A stretch of 20,865 nt of DNA from an uncultured Lachnospiraceae bacterium (lineage in GTDB: Bacteria; Bacillota; Clostridia; Lachnospirales; Lachnospiraceae), in assembly GCA_902803355.1 (NCBI GenBank), contig CADCPP010000182.1:1-20865 (forward strand). The letters run 5' to 3'. Below are positions 1 to 7,165 of this stretch, one piece after another (position 1 is the first letter of the stretch; each line of letters opens with the position of its first letter). The position numbers were made by a program, and so were the translations under genes. The notes beneath the pieces were generated by a model, which was not told the DNA's origin, did not search any database, and saw nothing but the letters and a program-made list of their open reading frames with translations.

Positions 1-26
1 CAATATCACCAAAGGAGGACTTTGCC

Positions 27-338
27 ATGACAAGGATCGAACGGATAACGGAAATGGAACGCTGCCTGGATGTTTCACGCGCAGCGGTGGATAAGCTCAT
101 GGAGGCGTTTGACGCTTATGAGGCGGTGCAGAAGGATTTTCTTAAGCTGAGCGATTATTACGGGAGCACGGCCTGGATGAGGGACTACGAAGCCGATGAG
201 GCCGGAAAGCTTCCGGCAGACTTGAAGCGGGGCGTGCTTTCGGAGGATGCGGTCTATGATCTTCTGGAAGACAACCACGAGCTGGCGGTCAGGATGCTGA
301 AGACGATCACGAAGGCGCTGGAGAATCAGTCACTGTAA
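27..338 (+). CDS. DUF4298-type small protein
   Basis: This is a 103-residue cytoplasmic protein with no signal peptide or membrane segment. The ATG at 27 follows a strong AAAGGAGGA ribosome site at about 11-19. The sequence is acidic and helical. It opens with MTRIERITEME, carries a central LSDYYGSTAWMRDYE stretch (about residues 41-55) and a later GVLSEDAVYDLLEDN stretch (about 69-83). This layout, in which a helical start is followed by a conserved Tyr-Tyr-Gly-Ser segment and a Leu-Ser-Glu-Asp-Ala-Val segment, is what I recall for the DUF4298 family, whose function is unknown. The length is normal for that family and the gene appears intact. The next gene starts 47 bp downstream on the same strand, so the two could share a transcript. 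The promoter, if any, lies outside the window. Confidence 0.8.
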   Translation: MTRIERITEMERCLDVSRAAVDKLMEAFDAYEAVQKDFLKLSDYYGSTAWMRDYEADEAGKLPADLKRGVLSEDAVYDLLEDNHELAVRMLKTITKALENQSL

Positions 339-385
339 GCGGGAGGGAAACAGACCCTGCTCACTCATTCCCTGGGAGGAGATCT

Positions 386-1897
386 ATGATGAGAAGACCG
401 ATGGCGATCCTTGCGGCAGCGGTCCTTGTGTTTTTGCTTGCGGCATGCGGCGGCGGAAAGACGGATACGATGCCGGAGACGGAAGATCCGTCCGTGACCG
501 CGGCGGATACGACGGCGGAATCCGAAGAGACAAAATCAGCCGAGGAAACTGAGGAAGATATTACCACTGCAGATGCGGCTGTGGACGTGACCACCGCAGA
601 TCCTACTGCTGCGGATACCACGGCGGCAGATGAGACCACCGCAGATTCCATTGCTGCAGATTCTACTGCTGCGGATACCACGGCGGCAGCCGCCGGTCCC
701 GATCTTACCTATGCCGGCGCGGCAGTGCTGAACGGTTCCGTAAACGAGAGCGGTAAAGCGTATGTTTCCACAGCGCCCGATGAGAGCGCGCTGCTGATCG
801 ATACCACGGGTGCGGTGAGCGTTTCCGATTTTACCGCAGAAAAAAACGGTGATTCCGACGGCGATGGTTGCAGCGATTTCGGCCTGAATGCGGCCGTGCT
901 GCTTAAGGGCGGCGGCATAGCGCAGATCACGGACGGCACAGTGACGTCTTCTGCGGAAGGAGCAAACGGCATCTTCTGCTACGGCGGCGGAAACGATTCG
1001 GCGGGCGACGGGACCACCCTGACAGTCAGAAATGTGAGCATTCAGACTTCCGGCTCCGCTTCCTGCGGCATCATGACTAACGGCGGCGGGATCATGTACG
1101 CGGAAGATCTGATCATTGCTACGAGCGGCGCAGCTTCTGCGGCTATCCGCGCTGGAGGCGGCGGGATCGTCTATGTGAGCGGCGGAAGCTATACGGCAAA
1201 CGGCCCCGGCTCACCGGCCATTTATTCCGCGGCTAAGGTCTGCGTGAGCAATGCCGTGCTGGTCTCTGATCTTTCCGAAGGCGTCTGCATCGAAGGCGGA
1301 AATTCGGCAGAGCTTGTGGGCTGCGATCTGACGGCAAACAACACTGGCGGCGGCAAGGCGGCGTTTTTAAGCAGTGTGATGCTCTGTCAGCCCCTGCCGG
1401 GTGATGCGGACAGCGGGACCGCTTCTTTCAGCATGATGGGCGGAACGCTGACCAGCAAAAGCGGCCACGTGTTCCATGTGACCAATACGGATGCCGTAAT
1501 CAGCCTGAGCGGCGCGGAGATCCTGAACGAAGACAGCGGGAATGTTCTGCTTTCCGTCTGTGATGACAGCTTGATGGGCGGCGCAGGCAGCGCCGTGCTG
1601 AATGCGGAAAAACAGACGCTGGAAGGGGCCATCCTTGTGGGAGATAACTCCTCGCTGCGCCTGAATCTTACGGCAGGAAGCCGCTTTACCGGTTATATTA
1701 CCGGCAGTATCAGGAACGCGTCCGGCACGGTGATCTCGGAAAAGGCAGGCAGCGTTTCCGTTACCCTGGATGATGACAGCAGGTGGACCCTTACGGCGGA
1801 CAGCTACGTGACTTCCTTTAGCGGAAACGCGGCAAATGTGAGCGCGAACGGCTACACCCTCTACGTGAACGGAGCGGCCTTAAGCGGAACAAAATAA
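386..1897 (+). CDS. Secreted lipoprotein with low-complexity linker and beta-helix-like repeats
   Basis: This is a 503-residue predicted lipoprotein. The first 20 residues form a signal peptide ending in the lipobox LLAAC, so Cys21 would carry the lipid anchor on the outer face of the membrane. The start is set by GGGAGGA at 374-380; two ATGs lie in tandem at 386 and 389. Residues about 22-110 are a Thr/Ala/Asp/Glu-rich linker with near-identical AADTTAADETTADS units, a typical spacer through the cell wall. The rest is rich in Gly, Ser and short beta-strand turns (GGGI, NGGGIMYAEDL, AGGGGIVYVSGGSY). These recur every 25-30 residues, as in right-handed beta-helix (pectate-lyase-like) surface proteins. 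No catalytic motif is recognisable, so it may bind a surface or polymer rather than cut it. It ends at a strong bidirectional terminator. Confidence 0.75.
   Translation: MMRRPMAILAAAVLVFLLAACGGGKTDTMPETEDPSVTAADTTAESEETKSAEETEEDITTADAAVDVTTADPTAADTTAADETTADSIAADSTAADTTAAAAGPDLTYAGAAVLNGSVNESGKAYVSTAPDESALLIDTTGAVSVSDFTAEKNGDSDGDGCSDFGLNAAVLLKGGGIAQITDGTVTSSAEGANGIFCYGGGNDSAGDGTTLTVRNVSIQTSGSASCGIMTNGGGIMYAEDLIIATSGAASAAIRAGGGGIVYVSGGSYTANGPGSPAIYSAAKVCVSNAVLVSDLSEGVCIEGGNSAELVGCDLTANNTGGGKAAFLSSVMLCQPLPGDADSGTASFSMMGGTLTSKSGHVFHVTNTDAVISLSGAEILNEDSGNVLLSVCDDSLMGGAGSAVLNAEKQTLEGAILVGDNSSLRLNLTAGSRFTGYITGSIRNASGTVISEKAGSVSVTLDDDSRWTLTADSYVTSFSGNAANVSANGYTLYVNGAALSGTK
603..689 (+). repeat. 60-bp tandem unit in the lipoprotein linker
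   Basis: A 27-base stretch beginning CTACTGCTGCGGATACCACG occurs at 603-629 and again, identical, at 663-689, which gives a 60-bp period. Each copy encodes a TAADTTAA-type linker segment. The 60-bp unit is a whole number of codons, so copy-number change by slippage would keep the reading frame and only change linker length. Confidence 0.85.
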
Positions 1898-1957
1898 AAA
1901 AGACTCCCCCGGCGCCCTTCTTTCGGTGAAGAGCCTCCCTCGGGGGAGTCTTTTTTT
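1896..1957. terminator. Bidirectional intrinsic terminator between convergent genes
   Basis: A perfect 10-bp stem pairs AGACTCCCCC (1901-1910) with GGGGGAGTCT (1942-1951). It is flanked by A5 on the left and T7 on the right, so it can end transcription in both directions. A smaller CTTC/GAAG hairpin (1917-1920 with 1928-1931) sits in its 31-base loop. It serves the lipoprotein gene on + and the permease gene on -, whose stop codon lies in the T-run. Confidence 0.93.
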
Positions 1958-4900
1958 ATTCCGCGGCTTTCAGGGCGGCGGCCATATCGATCTTGTCCAG
2001 CTTGCGGATCATGATGAGATAGACCAGCACCGAGAAGAGCATGGTAAAGCCGATGGCCCAGATAAAGCTGGGGAATTTCACGCGCGCGGTAAAATAGACC
2101 AGATCCACCTTGATGGAGCTCATCACGAAGCGGTTCAGCAGAATGCCGAGAGGAATGCCAAGCAGCGCGCCGAGGATGGTCAGCAGCAGGTTTTCCCGCA
2201 GCACATAGACGGCAGCCTCTCCGGGATAGAAGCCCAGCACCTTGACCGTCGCGATCTCCCTGAGGCGCTCGGTGATATTGATATTGATCAGGTTGTAGAT
2301 GACGATGAAGGCGAGCGCGGCCGCGCAGACGATGGTCAGGATCACGATGTAGATCAGATTGTCCATCAGGCTCCCGATGCGTTCCTTGATGACGCTGCCC
2401 ACGGCCACGTTCAGCACGCCGGGGAAGGCCAGCAGCCTTGCCGTTGCATCGGAGGCGCCGTCCCGCTTTGTGACAAAGGCGGTCGTCTTTTCCGGAAGCT
2501 CGCCGGTCAGGCTTTCATAGGTCTCATCCGAAAGCAGAACGTAATTGTAAATATAGTTGTCGAAGATCCCGCTTATCGTGACGGAATACTCCTGATTGTC
2601 CAGAACGATCGTGAGCGCATCGCCCCTCTTCAGATCCAGATCGTCCGCGATGGCGGCATTGATGAGGGCTTCGCCTTTGCCCGGATAAGGCAGCATCTCC
2701 TCTCCGCTGTGCAGAGAGAGATAGCGGGAGAAGTCATCGCCGCCGGAAGAGGAGATCAGATACAGCTCCTTTTCCGTCTTTCCCTTCTTGACTTTGGCGT
2801 TTTGCTCCGAGACGAACATGGCATCGCCGGAATAGCGCTGCGCGGTCCGGAGGAAATCCTCTTTCGCCTCCGCAGACAGCTCTTCGGTAAAGCTCACTTC
2901 GTATTCGTACAGGGTTACTTCGCTGTACTGATAGCCCACGATGTCCGAGATGGAGTCCCGGATGCCGTAGCCGGTGATCATAAGTGCCGTACAGCCGGCC
3001 ACGCCGGTGAGCATCATCAGCACGCGGCTCTTATAGCGGAAGATATTGCGGAGCGTGACTTTCCACATAAAGGAAAGGCGGTTCCAGATGGCCGGGATGC
3101 GCTCCAGCAGCACGCGCTTGCCCAGCTTCGGTGCCTTCGGACGCAGCAGCGCGGCCGGCACCAGCTTCAGGAGGCCTGCCAGAGAAAGGCCTGTCACCAG
3201 GAGGATGCATACCACATAGCCGCCGGCGGTGATCAGCATGAGCTTCCAGTCGAGCACGTATTCCAGACGGTCCGCGTAATGATACATGATCCGGTAGGCC
3301 TGCCAGATCAGCTGCGGGAAAACGTAGGAGAGCAGCGGGATGCCGACGCCGCAGCCAAGCAGCGAGGCGGAGCCCGCGTAGAAGAGATATTTGCTCATGA
3401 CGGCGGCGCGGGAGTAGCCGAGCGCCTGCAGGACGCCAAGCTGCCCGCGCTGCTCCTCCACCATGCGGGTCATGGTGGTGATGCAGATGAGCGCGGCGAC
3501 CAGGAAGAAGAAGAACGGGAAGACCTTTGCCACGTTCTGGACGATCATGGAATCGCTGTCCAGGCAGGAATAGCCCACGTTGGACCAGCGGCCGAGGGTG
3601 AAGACAGAGGGCTTTTCCAGCTCGCGCAGCTGTTTCCAGCCATCATCCAGCTCCGCGCGGGCATCCTTCAGCTGCCTCTTTGCGTCTGCGAGTTCTTTAT
3701 AGGCTTCTGTGCGCTTTTCCGCAAGCTCCTTCAGGCCTTCATCGTACGCGGCCCGGCCGTCCGCAAGTTCCGTCAGCGCATCGGCAAGCTTTGCCTCGGC
3801 ATCGGCAAATTCCGTTTCGGCAAGGGCTTTGGACTTTTCCAGCTCTTCCGTGCCGGCAAAGTACTGATCCCAGCCGGCATCCAGCTTTGCGCGGGCGGCA
3901 TCGACCTGGCGCTTGGCGGCGTCCAGCTGCTTTTTTGTGGCAGCCAGCGTGGCTGCCGCCTGAGCCAGCTGCGACTGGGCGCTCTGCGCCTTGGCTATGT
4001 AGGATGTCATCAGCTTTGAGGCGGAGTTGTACAGGTTATCGGCGGCGGTCATCAGCGACAGCGCAGAGGAGACCGCGTCATCCGCCTTGTCTTTATTGCT
4101 GATCAGGGCGCGCAGCTCACTGATGCGCTTTTGGAAGGCGGTCAGTGCGTCGCTCTTGCCGTAAAGCTGCTCCAGACGCTTGGCCAGGGCATCGGAGCTG
4201 TCGGCCAGCTGCTGCAAAGCCGTGAAAATGCCGTCTTTGTTCTGATCCCAGAGCTTCTGGATGGCGGCGCTTCGCTCTGCCGCGGTCATGTCATCGGAAA
4301 TGCTGATCTCGGTGACGGAGTTAAACAGCTTCGTCAGCATTCCGCGGACTCCGGCGGAGGCCGTCTGAAAAGCCGTATACTGATCGATCAGGTCGAAGAT
4401 ATCGGAGTATTGATTGACGGAGCTGTTGTACTGCGAAAGGCCGGAAGAATACTGGGCCATGCCGGACTGATAGGCGGCAAGCCCGGAGGCATAAGCGGTC
4501 TCGCCGTCCCGCAGCTGCGCCAGCGCCTCTTCAAGCTGCGCCTCGGCTTTGGCAAACTGCGTTTTTGCCTCTTCTTTGGCCGCGGCAAGATCGATCACGC
4601 CCTGGTCGTAGGCAGCGTAGCCATCCCGAAGCTTTTCGAAGGCATCTTCCAGCTGCGCCCTGGCATCGGCAAACGCGGCCTCGGCGTCTTCCCGCCCGCG
4701 TTCATATTCGGCCACGCCGTCTTCATAGTCGGTCTCGGCATCCGTTAAGGTCCGGGTATTGTCTTCGATGAGGCGGGCGTAGCGGGCAAGCGCTTCCTCC
4801 TCGGCAAGCGCCTTTACGGCAGGCTCCGCGGCGTCGGCAGCCTGGTCATATTCGTCTGAGTACAGATAGCCCAGGTCGCCTGCCCTCACATAAATGGAGG

Positions 4901-5525
4901 AATAGGTATCGCCGGTAAAATCCTCCGGCAGGAGAAACGCATAAAAGGCGATGCTGCCGCTGCCGATGGAGGCAGAGCCGCGCTCATAATTGAGATACAG
5001 CGGGGAATTGCAGAAGCCGACAACGATGAAGCTGCTTTCGGCTACGGCATCGAGATCCTCCTCTGTGTTCTGAGAGGAAAGAACCAGCTCATCGCCGAGA
5101 ATTAGGCCGGAGGCCATGTTGCCATCCACCAGGACCTCGCCGCTTTTTTCGGGAAGGCGGCCGCTTAGCAGCTCCGGTTTATTGACGGAAGAGGGCAGGT
5201 TCATGAAGTGTACCACAACATCCTCTTCGGTCAGTGAGACAAGAAGATCCTTGGTAAAAGCGCCTTCCGCAGCCTCAACAAGGCCTGAAGCGCGGATGGC
5301 TTCGACATTTTCTTCGGTATAGCCGAGGGTGGAGATCAGCTGAAAATCGTAAAAGGCAGAGTTGTTCAGATAGGTATCGGCGGTCTTGACCATGGCATCG
5401 CGCGTCACCCGCAGGCTGGTAAAAAAGCCTGCGCCGAGCAGAATGATGCCCAGAATGGCAAAATAACGGCCGGGCGACCGAAAGATCTCCCGGATATTAT
5501 TTTTCTGGAGCGCCGTTCTTACCAT
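1956..5525 (-). CDS. FtsX-family ABC permease with large coiled-coil ectodomain
   Basis: This is the 1189-residue membrane partner of the ATPase encoded just upstream. A first membrane helix lies at about residues 21-38. A very long outside region follows, up to about residue 660. Then come three or more helices (about 665-690, 715-740, 770-800), a second FtsX-like half with a helix at about 845-865, another outside domain, and three final helices from about 1055. The ectodomain has two heptad-rich coiled-coil arms (about 255-370 and 505-645) with recurring LxDGxxAYxxG units such as LRDGYAAYDQG and LADGRAAYDEG. The motif RGQLGVLQALGYS after the second helix is typical of FtsX/MacB-type permeases. 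The ATG at 5525 overlaps the ATPase stop by 7 bases and has GAGGAG just upstream, so translation is coupled. Such permeases move or release lipids, lipoproteins or peptides rather than import nutrients; the substrate is unknown. Confidence 0.9.
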   Translation of the reverse strand: MVRTALQKNNIREIFRSPGRYFAILGIILLGAGFFTSLRVTRDAMVKTADTYLNNSAFYDFQLISTLGYTEENVEAIRASGLVEAAEGAFTKDLLVSLTEEDVVVHFMNLPSSVNKPELLSGRLPEKSGEVLVDGNMASGLILGDELVLSSQNTEEDLDAVAESSFIVVGFCNSPLYLNYERGSASIGSGSIAFYAFLLPEDFTGDTYSSIYVRAGDLGYLYSDEYDQAADAAEPAVKALAEEEALARYARLIEDNTRTLTDAETDYEDGVAEYERGREDAEAAFADARAQLEDAFEKLRDGYAAYDQGVIDLAAAKEEAKTQFAKAEAQLEEALAQLRDGETAYASGLAAYQSGMAQYSSGLSQYNSSVNQYSDIFDLIDQYTAFQTASAGVRGMLTKLFNSVTEISISDDMTAAERSAAIQKLWDQNKDGIFTALQQLADSSDALAKRLEQLYGKSDALTAFQKRISELRALISNKDKADDAVSSALSLMTAADNLYNSASKLMTSYIAKAQSAQSQLAQAAATLAATKKQLDAAKRQVDAARAKLDAGWDQYFAGTEELEKSKALAETEFADAEAKLADALTELADGRAAYDEGLKELAEKRTEAYKELADAKRQLKDARAELDDGWKQLRELEKPSVFTLGRWSNVGYSCLDSDSMIVQNVAKVFPFFFFLVAALICITTMTRMVEEQRGQLGVLQALGYSRAAVMSKYLFYAGSASLLGCGVGIPLLSYVFPQLIWQAYRIMYHYADRLEYVLDWKLMLITAGGYVVCILLVTGLSLAGLLKLVPAALLRPKAPKLGKRVLLERIPAIWNRLSFMWKVTLRNIFRYKSRVLMMLTGVAGCTALMITGYGIRDSISDIVGYQYSEVTLYEYEVSFTEELSAEAKEDFLRTAQRYSGDAMFVSEQNAKVKKGKTEKELYLISSSGGDDFSRYLSLHSGEEMLPYPGKGEALINAAIADDLDLKRGDALTIVLDNQEYSVTISGIFDNYIYNYVLLSDETYESLTGELPEKTTAFVTKRDGASDATARLLAFPGVLNVAVGSVIKERIGSLMDNLIYIVILTIVCAAALAFIVIYNLININITERLREIATVKVLGFYPGEAAVYVLRENLLLTILGALLGIPLGILLNRFVMSSIKVDLVYFTARVKFPSFIWAIGFTMLFSVLVYLIMIRKLDKIDMAAALKAAE

Positions 5526-6220
5526 TCGATCTCCTCGATCGGCAGCGGTGTTTCATTGATCTCCATGCCGCTCACCGTGCCGTTTTTGATATGGACCACG
5601 CGGTCGGCCATGGCGGTCAGCGCGCTGTTATGGGTAATGATGATCACGGTCATGCCGCTCTGCCGTCCGGTATCGGACAGTAGCTTGAGGATGGCCTTGC
5701 CGGTCTCATAATCCAGGGCGCCAGTGGGTTCGTCGCACAGCAGCAGCTTGGGATTCTTGGCCAGTGCGCGGGCAATGGCCACGCGCTGCTGCTCGCCGCC
5801 GGAGAGCTGGGAAGGAAAGTTCTTCATGCGCTCGCCGAGCCCTACGTTCTTCAGGGTCTCGGCCGGATCCAGCGGATTCCGGCAGACCTGCGCCGCCAGC
5901 TGCACGTTTTCCAGGGCGGTCAGGTTTTCGATCAGGTTATAGAACTGAAAGACGAAGCCGATGTCCTGTCTACGGTAGCTCACCAGACGCTTCTTCGGAA
6001 GGGCGGAGATGTTTTCTCCGTCCAGCAGGATGCGCCCGTCCGTGAGCGTGTCCATGCCGCCCAGAATATTCAGCAGGGTGGTCTTGCCGGCACCGGACGG
6101 TCCCACGATCACGCAGAGTTCCCCCTTCTCTATGGAGAAGTTCACGTCGTGGAGCGCCTCGATCTCGACCTCGCCGCTCTTATAGACCTTTCGGACATTT
6201 TCAAAGTCGATATAGCTCAT
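5519..6220 (-). CDS. ABC transporter ATP-binding protein (LolD/MacB-like class)
   Basis: This 233-residue ATPase would energise the FtsX permease encoded directly downstream. It has all the expected motifs in order: Walker A GPSGAGKTT (residues 40-48), Q-loop Gln92, signature LSGGEQQRVAIARAL (139-153), Walker B LLLCDEPTGALD (159-170) with catalytic Glu164, and the switch His197 in IIITHN. Length and the CDEPTGALD form fit the LolD/MacB/FtsE group, which pairs with FtsX-type permeases. The start ATG at 6220 overlaps the stop of the preceding degV-like gene as ATGA, and its own stop overlaps the permease start by 7 bases. The three proteins are therefore probably made in coupled amounts. No defect is visible. 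Confidence 0.95.
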   Translation of the reverse strand: MSYIDFENVRKVYKSGEVEIEALHDVNFSIEKGELCVIVGPSGAGKTTLLNILGGMDTLTDGRILLDGENISALPKKRLVSYRRQDIGFVFQFYNLIENLTALENVQLAAQVCRNPLDPAETLKNVGLGERMKNFPSQLSGGEQQRVAIARALAKNPKLLLCDEPTGALDYETGKAILKLLSDTGRQSGMTVIIITHNSALTAMADRVVHIKNGTVSGMEINETPLPIEEIEW

Positions 6221-7065
6221 GCCTTTTTCCGTACGGGATGGAAGCCGAAGGTGCCCGGTCCGCAGTGTGTGGCCACGGCTGCGCAGACGGGGATGTCGAT
6301 GACCTCCTTAAAATAATTCAGGCCTTTGACATAAGAGACCAGGCCGTTTAAGAGCTGCGGATCCTGCAGGGTGTGGTTGATGAACAGGAAGTCCGGCTCG
6401 AACTGTTCCGGATGCCCCAGCTTTTCCGCGGTGAATTCGTACAGGACCCTGTCATAGCGGCCGCGGAATTTGCGCCCCGCGTGCATTTTGCCTTCCGTCA
6501 GGAGGATCTCCGGACGAAGCTTTAAGATGTTCGCGCCGATGGCCGCCAGACCGCTGCAGCGTCCGCCCTTGAACAGATAGTCCACGGTCTCGATCACAAA
6601 GCTGCAGTCGATGCGGGTGCGGTATTCGTTCAGATCCTCACAGAGCGCCTTGGGATCGGAGATCTCGCTTGTGGCGGCGCGGATCGCGACCAGCCCGGTG
6701 CCGCTGCCGAGGCCCCAGGAGTCGACGCAGTAGACATCGCTTACTTCTCTCGAGGCCTGCACCGCATTCTCAAAACAGCTGGAGGCGCCGGAGGTCTTGG
6801 CGATATGGATGATGGGGCGGTCATCCGTCTCACGGATCTTTTTGAAAAATTCCTCATAGTCATAGGGATTCGCGGCCGAGGTCTTCGGCAGCTCGCCGCT
6901 CTTTGCCACATAGGCAAACAGATCCTGCTGGGTCACGTCCGGCCAGTCCGGCATATCTGCCCCGCCCAGGCTTACATAGCTGGCAATAGGATGGATGTCA
7001 TACTTTTTGATCAGGTCCAGCGGCAGATCCATGGTGGTATCCGCGGTAATGATAAAGTTTGACAT
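6217..7065 (-). CDS. DegV family fatty-acid-binding protein
   Basis: This 282-residue protein has the usual DegV length. Visible family marks are ITADTTMDLP at the N-terminus (residues 6-15), LPKTSAANP (59-67), the IAKTSGASS loop (88-96), DSWGLGSGTG (115-124), the GRCSGLAA and KMHAGRKFRGR stretches, and a C-terminal HCGPGTFGFH. DegV/FakB proteins bind one fatty-acid chain; FakB members present it to the kinase FakA for phosphorylation. The frame is open to 7257, but the ATG at 7065 is chosen because AGGGAGGAA lies just upstream and the family's N-terminus begins there; the longer form would overlap the metH-like gene. It overlaps the ABC ATPase start by 4 bases (ATGA). No fakA gene is in the window. 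A link between the bound lipid and the transporter is inference. Confidence 0.9.
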   Translation of the reverse strand: MSNFIITADTTMDLPLDLIKKYDIHPIASYVSLGGADMPDWPDVTQQDLFAYVAKSGELPKTSAANPYDYEEFFKKIRETDDRPIIHIAKTSGASSCFENAVQASREVSDVYCVDSWGLGSGTGLVAIRAATSEISDPKALCEDLNEYRTRIDCSFVIETVDYLFKGGRCSGLAAIGANILKLRPEILLTEGKMHAGRKFRGRYDRVLYEFTAEKLGHPEQFEPDFLFINHTLQDPQLLNGLVSYVKGLNYFKEVIDIPVCAAVATHCGPGTFGFHPVRKKA

Positions 7066-7071
7066 GATGGG

Positions 7072-7080
7072 TTCCTCCCT
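7072..7080 (-). promoter_or_regulatory. Ribosome binding site that sets the DegV start
   Basis: On the - strand this reads AGGGAGGAA, 6 bases before the ATG at 7065. It decides in favour of the 282-residue DegV form over the longer open frame that begins at 7257. Confidence 0.85.
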
Positions 7081-7111
7081 AAAGATAGTAATGGTACGAT
7101 ATAGAATATTT

Positions 7112-7140
7112 ATTATACACGATTTTGCGGCGTCTGACCA
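7112..7140 (-). promoter_or_regulatory. Predicted promoter of the degV-ABC-permease unit
   Basis: On the - strand a perfect -10 box TATAAT (7112-7117) lies 17 bases after TGGTCA (7135-7140), which matches the -35 consensus at 4 of 6 positions. It sits in the 100-bp gap after the metH-like gene. No convincing terminator separates the two units, so some read-through from the methionine genes is possible. Confidence 0.6.
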
Positions 7141-7165
7141 GTCTGAAAAAGCCCGTCCGCAAAAA

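Noticed and set aside
1926..4019. 697-residue open frame on + opposite the permease gene
   Set aside because: It is the complement of the FtsX gene, rich in His, Arg and Gln with no domain, and its start lies in the terminator. It is an effect of GC-rich codon use.
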